From: Streptomyces smyrnaeus
Lineage (GTDB): Bacteria; Actinomycetota; Actinomycetes; Streptomycetales; Streptomycetaceae
Length of the DNA stretch: 64,000 nt
Reading direction: 5' to 3'
NCBI RefSeq assembly: GCF_017676345.1
Contig: NZ_JAFFZM010000028.1
Coordinates: forward strand, 17,322 to 81,321
Below are positions 50,857 to 59,487 of this stretch, piece after piece. The notes under the pieces were generated by a model that was not told where the DNA came from, ran no database searches, and saw nothing but the letters and a program-made list of their open reading frames with translations. The position numbers were made by a program, and so were the translations under genes. Every line of letters starts with the position of its first letter. The first letter of the stretch is position 1.

Positions 50857-52695
50857 ATGGGCCACTACAAGTCGAACCTGCGGGATCTGGAGTTCACCCT
50901 CTTCGACGTGCTGGGCCGCGCCGAGGCGTACGGCCGAGGGGCGTTCGCCGGGACCGGCCAGGACACCGCGCGCGCCGTACTGGCCGAGGTCGAGCGGATG
51001 GCCGTGCACCAGTTGGCGGACGCCTCCGTGGCAGCGGACCGCACCCCGCCGGTCTACGACCCCCGGGCCAGGTCGGTCACGCTGCCCGACTCCTTCAAGG
51101 AGGCCTACCGGGCCTGGATGGAGGGCGGCTGGCACCTGCTCGATCTGCCGGCCTCGTTGGGCGGGGCCGATGTGCCGCCGTCGCTGCGCTGGGCGGTGGC
51201 GGAACTGGCCCTGGGCGCCAACCCCGCGCTCTACCTCTACCAGGGGTTCACCGGTTTCGCGCGGGTCCTGGACCGGCTTGGCACCGATGAGCAGCGGCAG
51301 CTCGCCCGGCTGATGGTCGAACGGCAGTGGGGCAGCACCATGGTGCTGACCGAACCCGAGGCGGGCAGCGACGTGGGAGCCTGCCGGACCAGGGCGCGGC
51401 GGCAGCCGGACGGGAGCTGGCATCTGGAGGGTGTCAAGCGGTTCATCACCTCCGGCGAGCACGATCTGGCCGAGAACATCGTCCACTTCGTGCTCGCCCG
51501 GCCGGAGGGCCACGGTCCCGGGACCAAAGGGCTGTCCCTGTTCCTGGTGCCGAAGTTCCAGGTCGCCGACCCCGGGACCGGCCGGCTGGGGGCACGCAAC
51601 GGGGTGTTCGCCACCGCACTGGAGGACAAGATGGGCCTGAAGGCCTCGGCCACCTGCGAACTCACCTTCGGGGCCGAGGAACCCGCGGTCGGCACGCTGC
51701 TCGGCGAGGAGCACGACGGCATCCGGCAGATGTTCCAGATCATCGAACAGGCCCGGATGATCGTCGGCACCAAGTCGGCGGCCACCTTGTCGACCGGCTA
51801 CCTCAACGCGGTGGCGTACGCGAAGGAGCGGGTCCAGGGCACGGACCTGGCCGCCCTCGGTGACCGCTCCGCCCCCAAGGTGCCCATCACCCGCCACCCT
51901 GAAGTGCGGCGCTCCCTGCTGCTCCAGAAGGGGTTCGCGGAGGGACTGCGCGCCCTGGTCCTGTACACCGCGACCGTGCAGGACCGGATCGCCGCGGCAC
52001 GAGCCGAGGGGCGCACCGACCAGGAGGCGACGGCGCTCAACGGCCTGCTCCTGCCGATCGTCAAGGGCTACAGCTCCGAGCGCGCCTGTGAGCAGCTGAA
52101 TCACGCACTGCAGATCCTGGGCGGTGCGGGCTATACGAAGGACTTCCCGCTGGAGCAGTACATCCGCGACACCAAGATCGACACCCTGTACGAGGGCACG
52201 ACCGCCATCCAGGGGCTGGACTTCTTCTTCCGCAAGGTCGCCCGGGACCAGGGCACGGCCTTGCGCGCCCTGCTCACCGAGGTGGACAAGGACGCGCGGG
52301 ACGAGACGGGCGGTGACCTGGCGCCGGAGCGGGCGCTGCTCACCGAGGCGGTGGCGCAGTTGCGCGCGATGGCGGACGCCATGGGCACGCAGCTGCTCCG
52401 TTCGGTGGACGAGCCGTCCGCCGTCCACCAGGTGGGGCGGAACACCACACGGCTGCTGATGGCCACCGGCGACGTGCTGCTCGGCTGGCTGCTGCTGCGT
52501 CAGGCGGCGGTCGTGGAGGCGAAGTTGGCCGCCGGCCAGGATGGCCGGAACGGCACCGAACGCGCCTTCTGTCTGGGCAAGATAGCAACGGCCAGGTTCT
52601 TCGCGCAGGAGGTGCTTCCGTTGCTCACCGCCGAACGCGCTCTCGCGGAACGTCCCGACAGCCAGTTGATGGAGCTGCCGGACGACGCCTGGTGA
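50857..52695 (+). CDS. Acyl-CoA dehydrogenase family protein, long form
   Basis: 612 residues; start at ATG 50857 (MGHYKSNLRDLEFTLFDVLG), with AAGGAG a little far upstream (13 bases). Substrate/FAD motifs MVLTEPEAGSDVGA and FITSGEHDL are present; the catalytic base is Glu in DTKIDTLYEGTTAIQGLD; QILGGAGYTKDFPLEQYIRD is the usual C-terminal flavin region. A C-terminal extension of about 130 residues marks the FadE5-like/long-chain subgroup. The enzyme introduces a 2,3-double bond, though ACP-acting relatives exist (TamT, PigA). It may act on the ACP-bound chain. Confidence 0.92.
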   Translation: MGHYKSNLRDLEFTLFDVLGRAEAYGRGAFAGTGQDTARAVLAEVERMAVHQLADASVAADRTPPVYDPRARSVTLPDSFKEAYRAWMEGGWHLLDLPASLGGADVPPSLRWAVAELALGANPALYLYQGFTGFARVLDRLGTDEQRQLARLMVERQWGSTMVLTEPEAGSDVGACRTRARRQPDGSWHLEGVKRFITSGEHDLAENIVHFVLARPEGHGPGTKGLSLFLVPKFQVADPGTGRLGARNGVFATALEDKMGLKASATCELTFGAEEPAVGTLLGEEHDGIRQMFQIIEQARMIVGTKSAATLSTGYLNAVAYAKERVQGTDLAALGDRSAPKVPITRHPEVRRSLLLQKGFAEGLRALVLYTATVQDRIAAARAEGRTDQEATALNGLLLPIVKGYSSERACEQLNHALQILGGAGYTKDFPLEQYIRDTKIDTLYEGTTAIQGLDFFFRKVARDQGTALRALLTEVDKDARDETGGDLAPERALLTEAVAQLRAMADAMGTQLLRSVDEPSAVHQVGRNTTRLLMATGDVLLGWLLLRQAAVVEAKLAAGQDGRNGTERAFCLGKIATARFFAQEVLPLLTAERALAERPDSQLMELPDDAW

Positions 52696-52789
52696 CCACC
52701 CCGTGCCGGTCCCGCGGTTCGCCGGCCCAGCACATGCGAAGCGCCCGCCCCCAGGGCCCTCTCACCGTCGAGCCTGTAAGGAGCTACTC

Positions 52790-53431
52790 GTGACCGAGTC
52801 CGACACCACCACACTGCCCCCGGCGCACCAGACGATGCTGCTGGCCCACCGCGCCATGGTGCGCGACCTGGAGCGCATCGGCCGCGCCGCGGGCGAACTG
52901 CCGGCGGGGAACGCCGAACGCACCACCGCACTGCGCGACTACGTGGACCGGATCTTCCAGCTGATCGAGCACCACCACGAGGGCGAGGACGACTTCCTTT
53001 GGCCCAAGCTGCGCGAGCGCGGAGCCGACGAGGAGGCGCTGGCCCTGATGACCGCCGAGCACGAGGAGCTCACCAAGGTCCTGCGCGCCTGGCACGCGAC
53101 GAGTCGGCGGCTCGGTACCGACGAGACGGCCCCGGCCGAGCTGGCCGCACAGACGAAGGAGCTGCGCGAGCAGCTCACCAAGCACGCCGGTGACGAGGAG
53201 CGCGAGCTGTCGGGGCGGCTGGCCCCCGCCCTGGACAGCCGGGTCTGGAAGGGCTTCGCGACCCATATGCGCAAGACGGCACCGGGCTGGACGCTGCGGT
53301 TCATGCCGGCCTGGCTGCTGTCCGTGGCGGGCCCCGGGGAGCGCGGCGGTGTTCCCGCCGCGCCGGTCGGGCGGCTGTTCAGCGGCCGACTGGAGAAGGA
53401 CCGGCGCGCCGCGTTCGGCGAGCACTACTGA
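52790..53431 (+). CDS. Hemerythrin HHE-domain protein
   Basis: 213 residues from GTG 52790, with AAGGAG upstream. The diiron/HHE ligands are visible: His in LAHRAMVRDLERIG, HHHEGEDDFLWPKL, TAEHEELTKVL and KHAGDEERELSG. The C-terminal third (KTAPGWTLRFMPAWLLSVAGP) is a non-hemerythrin tail seen in some actinobacterial homologues. HHE proteins bind O2 or iron or sense redox change. It could serve the O2-using desaturase and oxidases of the cluster, but this is inference. Confidence 0.88.
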   Translation: MTESDTTTLPPAHQTMLLAHRAMVRDLERIGRAAGELPAGNAERTTALRDYVDRIFQLIEHHHEGEDDFLWPKLRERGADEEALALMTAEHEELTKVLRAWHATSRRLGTDETAPAELAAQTKELREQLTKHAGDEERELSGRLAPALDSRVWKGFATHMRKTAPGWTLRFMPAWLLSVAGPGERGGVPAAPVGRLFSGRLEKDRRAAFGEHY

Positions 53432-53518
53432 ACACACCGGCCCAGCAGCTGACCCCCCGGAACCGACCCACCGGCGCCGATCCACCGAAACTGAACGGCC
53501 AGAACTGAACCACTGAAC

Positions 53519-53535
53519 CGCCCGGTCGCCGGGCG
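53519..53535 (+). terminator. Possible small stem-loop after hemerythrin gene
   Basis: CGCCCGG (53519-53525) pairs with CCGGGCG (53529-53535) around a TCG loop. It is short, so termination is uncertain; the downstream unknown gene may be read through. The preceding 60 bases contain repeated ACTGAAC/GAACCG words. Confidence 0.45.
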
Positions 53536-53603
53536 ACCACACCCCCCGTGTCGTACGGGTCCGGGTGGCGGTTCAGTGCGTTCTTGAACGGGGAGGAATA
53601 TCC

Positions 53604-54266
53604 ATGCAAATACCTATATCTTCCGGATCACTGCCGCAGGAGAGAACCGAGGCGGAAGGCCCCCCGGCGTCGCCGCTCGTCGAAGCGGGACGCCGGTGGG
53701 TGGAGGAGTTCATCACCCGCCCGCACGAGGGCACCAACCGGGAGGGCGCGGTCTGCCCGTTCGTGGAGTCCGCGATGAAGGCGCGGACCTTCCTGCTGGA
53801 GGAGTGGGAGGTCGATCCGGGGATCGACGCCGAGGGCCTGGTGCAGGTGGTGCGCAGGATGGCCGAGGCCTTCGAGGCCACCCGCTGGGAGGGCCGCAAC
53901 AGCGTGCTGCACACGCTGGTGCTGGTCCTCTCGGGGCTCACCGAACGGCGCTACCACCTGCTCGACGAGGCGCACCGGCTGGTCAAGCCGGAGCTGGTGG
54001 GCCGGGGGCTGATGGTCGCGCAGTTCCACCCGCACTGCGACGAGCGGGCCGCCCGCAACCCCGACTTCCGGGTCGCCCGGGCTCCGGTGCCGATGCTCGC
54101 CATGCGCCGGATGGCCTTCCACGACGTGCTGTTCCTCGACTCCGACCCCGAGTGGTTCGCCGCCTACGAGGAGCGGTACGGCAAGCGGCACGAGCGGGGG
54201 TCGGTCGCCGACCCGCTGTTCGCCGAGACGTTCGCCGTGGCGCGGGACCGGTGGAACGGCGCCTGA
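53604..54266 (+). CDS. Conserved hypothetical protein with CPF and HPHCDER motifs
   Basis: 220 residues from ATG 53604 after a good GGGGAGG site. I do not recognise a characterised function. Conserved-looking elements are EGAVCPFVESAMKARTF (Cys about residue 49), FHPHCDERAARNPDFRVARAP (His/Cys) and LAMRRMAFHDVLFLD near the C-terminus, followed by WFAAYEERYGKR. The protein is soluble with no signal peptide. The Cys, two His and further His could bind a metal or heme-like cofactor. It is the last gene of the rightward set and probably belongs to it by orientation and spacing. Confidence 0.75.
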   Translation: MQIPISSGSLPQERTEAEGPPASPLVEAGRRWVEEFITRPHEGTNREGAVCPFVESAMKARTFLLEEWEVDPGIDAEGLVQVVRRMAEAFEATRWEGRNSVLHTLVLVLSGLTERRYHLLDEAHRLVKPELVGRGLMVAQFHPHCDERAARNPDFRVARAPVPMLAMRRMAFHDVLFLDSDPEWFAAYEERYGKRHERGSVADPLFAETFAVARDRWNGA

Positions 54267-54324
54267 ACGCGCCTGGACGGGCGAGCACGACACCGGTGGC
54301 GCACTCCCCGCGGCGGAAGGGACA

Positions 54325-55164
54325 TCAGGACATGGACCCGTCGACCGGCCGGGGCGGAACCGGGTCGGGAGCTGCTCCCATCGCGGCGAGCAGGGCGCGC
54401 TGCTCTTCCAGTTGGCGCTGTTGGGCGCGGATGACCTCGGTGAGCTCGCGGACCTCCTGCCGGGTGACCGCCTCCTGTTCCGTACCGGCTGCCGATACGC
54501 GTTCGATGAACCAGGAAGCGAGCGAGGCGGACACCACACCCAGTACCGCGATGCCCGCGATCATCAGCAGCACGGCCACCAGCCGGCCGGTGGACGTGAC
54601 CGGGTAGTAGTCCCCGTAGCCGACCGTCGTCACGGTGGCGAAGGTCCACCAGACGGCGTCGGGGAAGCTCTCGATGGTGGCGCCCTCGGCCCCGCGTTCG
54701 GCATCCAGCACGGCCAGCGCTCCGCAGAACATCAGCAGACCGGTGGCACCGGCGGCATAGGTGGTGACCTGGCCTCGCAGGGAGGTCGTGGCGCGGCGGT
54801 TGAGGACGCTCATCACCGTCAGGAGCCGCAGCATCCGCAGCGGGCGGAAGAACGGCAGGACCACGGTGGCCAGCGGGAACAGGTTGCGTTTGAAGTGGGT
54901 CCAGCGGTCCGTGGCACGCACCAGCCGGACGACGTAGTCCAGGGCGAAGATGCCCCAGGTGATCCAGCCGGCCCAGGCGCACGCGGTCCGCCAGCCGGTG
55001 CTCAGGTCCGGCTGGAGGATCGGCCAGGCGTACGCCGCCAGGAAGACCAGCACCACGCCCATCAGCAGCACATCCACCGTCTGCAACCGCTGCGGAGGCT
55101 CCGGCGCGACCTTGGCGGCGCTGAACGTCTTGGGCTCCGAGGTGGTTTCCGTGCGCTCGTCCAT
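54325..55164 (-). CDS. Voltage-gated-like potassium channel, six-TM type
   Basis: 279 residues. Two N-terminal membrane helices are followed by an S4-like basic helix region (ALDYVVRLVRATDRW; RPLRMLRLLTVMSVLNRR), then TYAAGATGLLMFCGALAVL, the pore helix AVWWTFATVTTVGYGDYYPV with the selectivity filter TVGYG, and a last membrane helix LVAVLLMIAGIAVLGVVSASLASW. The C-terminal coiled-coil (residues about 235-265, EVRELTEVIRAQQRQLEEQ) probably drives tetramer assembly. The start was set at ATG 55162-55164; GTG codons three and one triplets upstream are possible. Confidence 0.93.
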   Translation of the reverse strand: MDERTETTSEPKTFSAAKVAPEPPQRLQTVDVLLMGVVLVFLAAYAWPILQPDLSTGWRTACAWAGWITWGIFALDYVVRLVRATDRWTHFKRNLFPLATVVLPFFRPLRMLRLLTVMSVLNRRATTSLRGQVTTYAAGATGLLMFCGALAVLDAERGAEGATIESFPDAVWWTFATVTTVGYGDYYPVTSTGRLVAVLLMIAGIAVLGVVSASLASWFIERVSAAGTEQEAVTRQEVRELTEVIRAQQRQLEEQRALLAAMGAAPDPVPPRPVDGSMS

Positions 55165-55243
55165 CACGCGCACGATACCGACGCCCCTGGACCGCGTCCC
55201 AGGTCGGTTCCCGCAGCTCCCGCAGCGGTCTCGCCGCGGACGG

Positions 55244-56986
55244 TCAGGTGCGGGCCGTCACCCTGGGCTCCTGGCGCTGCCGCGGAGGCCGTACCTGGTG
55301 GGGAGGCGGCTCCTCGGTGCGCTCGTCCGGTTCCGGTACCTCGATCGAGTGGCCGGGCAGCGGCTGGGAGGTGCGCCAGCCGCCGCAGCCCAGTTGGAAG
55401 CGCAGGTCCCAGATCCCGGCCGCCGGCGGACGGCCGTGGTCGGCCGTTGCGGGGTCGACGGTGAACTCCGCCTCGAACCGCAGCGTGCACCGATCCTCCC
55501 GGCCGCGGCGGGCGCCCGGTAGCCGGGCGGTCAGCCGCGCGCACAGCTCGGCGGTCGTGTCCGCGAGCGGCCTCGGCACCGAACGCGCCAACCGACGACC
55601 TGCCGACCGGAGTCGGCGCACCACCGCGCCCTCCCGCCGGGCGCGCTCCCCTGCCGGCACCTCGATCACCCGCCAGGTCGTCGGCAGGTTCAGCACGGTG
55701 CCGCCCTCACGGTGGTGCAGCTGGCCGCGTACGTTGCTGCGGCGGATGGCCTTGGAGAAGTCGGCCCGGGCGGCAGCCGCCTGCACGGCGGCGACCCGCG
55801 GTGGCAGCCGCAGCACACGGCGGTCGCCGTCCCGGCGGAAGGCCAGCGGAACGGCGCGGCGTCCCGGTCCCCGGCCCGAGCGGCGTATCAGGGAGGTGGA
55901 GCAGCGGACCGTGAGCTGCCCTTCCCGCCACCGGGTCGAGACCACGCGGGGTTGGTGGACGACACCGGCCTCGAACCGCGCCTGCTCCTCCAGCAGCGCA
56001 CGGTCGCCGTGCCGGGCCAGGGCCGCCACGATCCGCAGCCGGGTGGGCAGCGCCGTGTCCGCCTCCGGGGGCAGCTCCGAGGCCAGCGCGCCGACTGCTT
56101 CGACCCACTCGGCCCTGCGGTCCTCGGGCTGGTCCAGCAGGCGCTTCCCGGAGATGCGGTCGAGCGCCTTCTTGCCGTACCACTTGGCGACCAGCCGGTT
56201 GCGGTGCCGGCCCGGTGGCACACAGGTGTCGGGGGCGTCGAGGATGGCGAGGAGGCGCCGGATGCTGTCGATGTAGGGGCCCGGCTCGATGGTCCGGTAG
56301 CTGACGTTGTGCTTGCCGTCGGTGTGCCGGACCCAGTGGTAGCAGGTGTAGTCGTGCACCGTGGCCACCCGGTCGGTGAGGAGGAAGGCGCGCAGGGTGA
56401 ACATGTGGTCCTCCAGGCGGACCTTGCCCTCGGGGAAGCGCAGCCGGTGTTCGCGCAGGAAGGCGCGGCGGAAGAGCTTGTGCACCGTCATCGAGGCCAG
56501 CAGCGCGGTGTCGGTGCGCAGGTCGCAGGAGGTCATCGGCTTCTCGAACAGGGCGCGCGGCGCCTGCCGTCCGTGCCCGGCCGTCCGGCCGATGACGATG
56601 TCGGCGCCGGTCTCCCGCGCCCTGGCGTACAGCCGCTCCAACGCCTCGGGCGCGAGCCGGTCGTCGTCGTCCACGTAGTGGACGAACTCGCCACGGGCCA
56701 GGTCCGTCCCGATGTTGCGGGGGCGCCCCGGCCAGCCGGAGTGCTCGGCGCGCACCACGCGCACAGTCGATCCGGCGCCCTGCTCGGCGATCTCGTTCTC
56801 CAGCAGCGCGACCGTGTCGTCGTCCGACCCGTCGTCCACATAGATGACCTCGAAGTCGGGGCGGGGCATGGACTGCGCGAGGAAGGAACGCAGACCGGTC
56901 AGGACCGTCCCGCCGGTGTTGTGCGTGGGAACGACGACGCTGACCTTGACGGGCTGCTGACGGGCGGGGGGTTCTGCGGTCTGCAC
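55244..56986 (-). CDS. GT2 family glycosyltransferase with C-terminal accessory domain
   Basis: 580 residues from GTG 56984-56986 (AAAGG five bases upstream). The GT-A domain occupies residues 14-230: VSVVVPTHNTGGTVLTGLRSF, VIYVDDGSDDDTVALLE, RNIGTDLARGEFVHYVDDDDRL with the DxD motif, and RLEDHMF. The remaining about 350 residues are Arg-rich and resemble the C-terminal parts of teichoic-acid or poly-glycerol/ribitol-phosphate-associated transferases. There are no membrane segments. A cell-wall polymer role is plausible but not proven. Confidence 0.85.
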   Translation of the reverse strand: MQTAEPPARQQPVKVSVVVPTHNTGGTVLTGLRSFLAQSMPRPDFEVIYVDDGSDDDTVALLENEIAEQGAGSTVRVVRAEHSGWPGRPRNIGTDLARGEFVHYVDDDDRLAPEALERLYARARETGADIVIGRTAGHGRQAPRALFEKPMTSCDLRTDTALLASMTVHKLFRRAFLREHRLRFPEGKVRLEDHMFTLRAFLLTDRVATVHDYTCYHWVRHTDGKHNVSYRTIEPGPYIDSIRRLLAILDAPDTCVPPGRHRNRLVAKWYGKKALDRISGKRLLDQPEDRRAEWVEAVGALASELPPEADTALPTRLRIVAALARHGDRALLEEQARFEAGVVHQPRVVSTRWREGQLTVRCSTSLIRRSGRGPGRRAVPLAFRRDGDRRVLRLPPRVAAVQAAAARADFSKAIRRSNVRGQLHHREGGTVLNLPTTWRVIEVPAGERARREGAVVRRLRSAGRRLARSVPRPLADTTAELCARLTARLPGARRGREDRCTLRFEAEFTVDPATADHGRPPAAGIWDLRFQLGCGGWRTSQPLPGHSIEVPEPDERTEEPPPHQVRPPRQRQEPRVTART

Positions 56987-57196
56987 TGCGGCCTTTCGTC
57001 CGATCCTTCGCCGGCCCCGCGTAGGTCGTGCGCCGGCCCGGCGCGTCCGTGGTCCGGGTGCCGTAGCTCATGTGAGCGGCACCGTCCCGGCCGGGTGCCC
57101 CGCTGACCGCACGCCAATCCCCGGTTCCGTGATTCGGCACAGCCGGCGCGCGATGACCGGTGGGGAGGCGGTGGGGAATGCGATACGGGGCGGTGA

Positions 57197-59278
57197 TCAG
57201 TGCGGAAGCAGGGGGATCTCGCACCAGACGCGCTTGCCGTTGCCGCGAGGTTCGACCCCCCAGTCGGTGGCGAGCTCCTCGATCAGCATCAGGCCGCGCC
57301 CCGAGGTGGACTGCTCGGTGGCGGCCCGGCGCTGCGGTGAGGTGGGTGAGGAGTCGGTGACCGCGATACGGACGGCGCGGCCGCCGTTGCGTACCGGCCG
57401 GGCGGTCAAGGTGGCGTCGCCCTCGGTGTGCAGCAGCGCGTTGGTGGCCATCTCGCTGGCCAGCAGCTCGGCGGTGTCGGCGAGCTCGCCGAGGGACCAG
57501 CGGTGCAGCGCGGTACGCAGGGCCTGCCGTGCCGCGTGCAGGGATCGCGGGTCGCTGGAGGAGATGGTGACGGCCATCTGCGGGGCGGCGGCCCGTCTGC
57601 CGGACGCCCGACGCAGCAGCAGGAGGGCGACGTCGTCCTCCTCACCGGTGAAACTGCCCATGGTGCGCAGCAGATGGTCGGCGAGGGCGTCCGGGCGGGT
57701 GGGCCCGTGCCGTACGGCGTCGAGGAGCTTCGCCCGGCCCTCGTCGATGTCGTGAACGCGGGACTCGATGAGGCCGTCGGTGCACAGCACCAGCGTGGAG
57801 CCGGGCTCCACCACCGTTTCGGCCAGCGTGTACGGGGGCTGGGCCGACGGCGCGACGAGTCCGAGCGGCAGCCCGACGGGGGCGTCGACCCAGGCGCAGC
57901 TGCCGTTCGGGCGACGCAGCAGGGGCTCCAGATGGCCGGCGCGGACGCTCGCGGCGACACCGGTGCGGGGGTCGAACAGGACGAGGAGGCAGGTGGCGAA
58001 CCGGTCGGTGTCCAGTTCGGCCAGGAAGGCCGAGGCACGGGCCATCACGGTCAGCGGCGGATGCCCCTCGGCGGCGTAGGCGCGCAGCGCGATCCGCAGC
58101 TGTCCCATGACGGCGGCGGCCGTCACGTCGTGGCCCTGCACATCGCCGACGACCGCGGCGATCCGGCCGTCCGGCAGCGTGACGGCGTCGTACCAGTCGC
58201 CGCCGATCCCGCCGCGGGCGCGGGCCGGCCGGTAGCGGGTCGCCATGGCGAGGCCGGGTACGTGCGGGATGTGTCCGGGGAGCATCGCCGTCTGGAGCCC
58301 GGCGGCGAGCTCGTGCTCCTGGTCGAAGAGGAGGGCGCGCTGGAGCGACTGGGCGATGGTGTTGCTGAGCGCGGTCAAAACGGTGCGCTCGTCGTGGGTG
58401 AAGCCGGTCTTGTCCTCGTAGGACAGGCCGACGGCCCCGATGGCGGTGTCGTGCGCGATCAGCGGGAGGAAGACGGCGGCGGTGGCGTTGGGCACCAGTT
58501 CGAGATATTTGCGCAGCCCTGGGTACTGCCGTGCGAACTCCTCGCGGTCGGTGAAGAAGACCGGCTCCCGGCTGCGGACCGCCTCGCTGAGCGGCAGCGG
58601 GGAGCCGATGCGGGAGAGGTGGAAGTCGCGGATGAGCTCGTCGGGTACGCCGTTGGAGCCCACCAGTTCCATCCGCCCGCCGTCGACCAGCCCCAGGACG
58701 ATGCTGGCCGCGCCGAGCCGCTGCACCAGCCGGGTCGTGGTGAGGGCGTCGGCGACGTCGTCGACCGTGACGGTGGGCGCCAGCGCGTCGTTGACGTGGC
58801 CCACGATGTCGGCCTGCCGGCGCCGGTCGCTCTTGGCCTGCCGCAGCTCCCGCGTCTGGTCGATGGCCCGCAGCTCCTGGCTGGCGTCCCGGATGATCCC
58901 GATGACCTGCGCCGGATTGCCGTTGTCGTCGCAGACGACGGTGGCCTGGGAGTGCTTCCAGCGCAGCGAGCCGTCGGAGTGGCGGACCCGGAAGTAGAGG
59001 CTGTAGCCCGTCCGCTCCTTCAGCGCCCGGCCGACCTGCGACTGGATCTCGGGCAGCTCCTGGGGCACCATCCGCTCGGCGATGGTGGCGGGACGGTTGT
59101 CGTACTCCCCCGGCTTGAATCCCAGCACGGCGAGACCGGCGTCGTCGTACCGCATGTCACCGGCGTTCAGGTCCCAGCTGAAGCAGCCCATGCCGTTGAC
59201 GGCCAGCGCGACATGAGCGGCGACCGGTGCGTCGCCGCGCCGGGTGGGCCCCGTGTTCGGTTCGCGGAAGCGGTGCAT
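57197..59278 (-). CDS. PAS-GAF-SpoIIE phosphatase with C-terminal anti-sigma-type ATPase
   Basis: 693 residues; ATG 59276-59278 with GGGAG six bases upstream. Order: PAS fold (about 25-145; FSWDLNAGDMRYDDAG to VIGIIRDASQ), GAF (about 175-340; EPVFFTDREEFARQ, FLPLIAHDTAIGAVGLSY), PP2C SpoIIE domain (about 365-560; ARGGIGGDWYDAVTLPDGRI, VVGDVQGHDVTAA, LVLCTDGLIESR, DDVALLLLR), and a HATPase_c of the RsbW/SpoIIAB type (about 570-690; LLASEMATNALLHTEGDA, STSGRGLMLIEELA). It should dephosphorylate an anti-anti-sigma factor and may also phosphorylate one. No sigma gene is adjacent. Confidence 0.93.
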   Translation of the reverse strand: MHRFREPNTGPTRRGDAPVAAHVALAVNGMGCFSWDLNAGDMRYDDAGLAVLGFKPGEYDNRPATIAERMVPQELPEIQSQVGRALKERTGYSLYFRVRHSDGSLRWKHSQATVVCDDNGNPAQVIGIIRDASQELRAIDQTRELRQAKSDRRRQADIVGHVNDALAPTVTVDDVADALTTTRLVQRLGAASIVLGLVDGGRMELVGSNGVPDELIRDFHLSRIGSPLPLSEAVRSREPVFFTDREEFARQYPGLRKYLELVPNATAAVFLPLIAHDTAIGAVGLSYEDKTGFTHDERTVLTALSNTIAQSLQRALLFDQEHELAAGLQTAMLPGHIPHVPGLAMATRYRPARARGGIGGDWYDAVTLPDGRIAAVVGDVQGHDVTAAAVMGQLRIALRAYAAEGHPPLTVMARASAFLAELDTDRFATCLLVLFDPRTGVAASVRAGHLEPLLRRPNGSCAWVDAPVGLPLGLVAPSAQPPYTLAETVVEPGSTLVLCTDGLIESRVHDIDEGRAKLLDAVRHGPTRPDALADHLLRTMGSFTGEEDDVALLLLRRASGRRAAAPQMAVTISSSDPRSLHAARQALRTALHRWSLGELADTAELLASEMATNALLHTEGDATLTARPVRNGGRAVRIAVTDSSPTSPQRRAATEQSTSGRGLMLIEELATDWGVEPRGNGKRVWCEIPLLPH

Positions 59279-59487
59279 CGCTGTCTCCCGATCGCGTGGC
59301 CCGGTGCGTGGGTCCCGGCTCGGCGACAGCCACCGCAGCGCGCCTGAGGGCGGGACCACCTCCCCATCATGCGGGGGCCGGGCCACCGCCGCCCTCCCCC
59401 GGACTCCGTCCGGGTGGTGCCCCCCAGCGGTACGGCAGTGGCCCGGAAGCGTGAGAGGCCTGCGGCACGGTGGGAGAGGGCCCGGCG

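Noticed and set aside
38783..52695. Prodigiosin- or tambjamine-type cluster
   Set aside because: ThDP enzyme, aminotransferase, acyl-CoA dehydrogenase and AMP ligase recall these pathways, but the bipyrrole genes (prolyl ligase/PCP pair, PigH/PigC-like condensing enzymes) are missing, and the ligase has fatty-acyl signatures.
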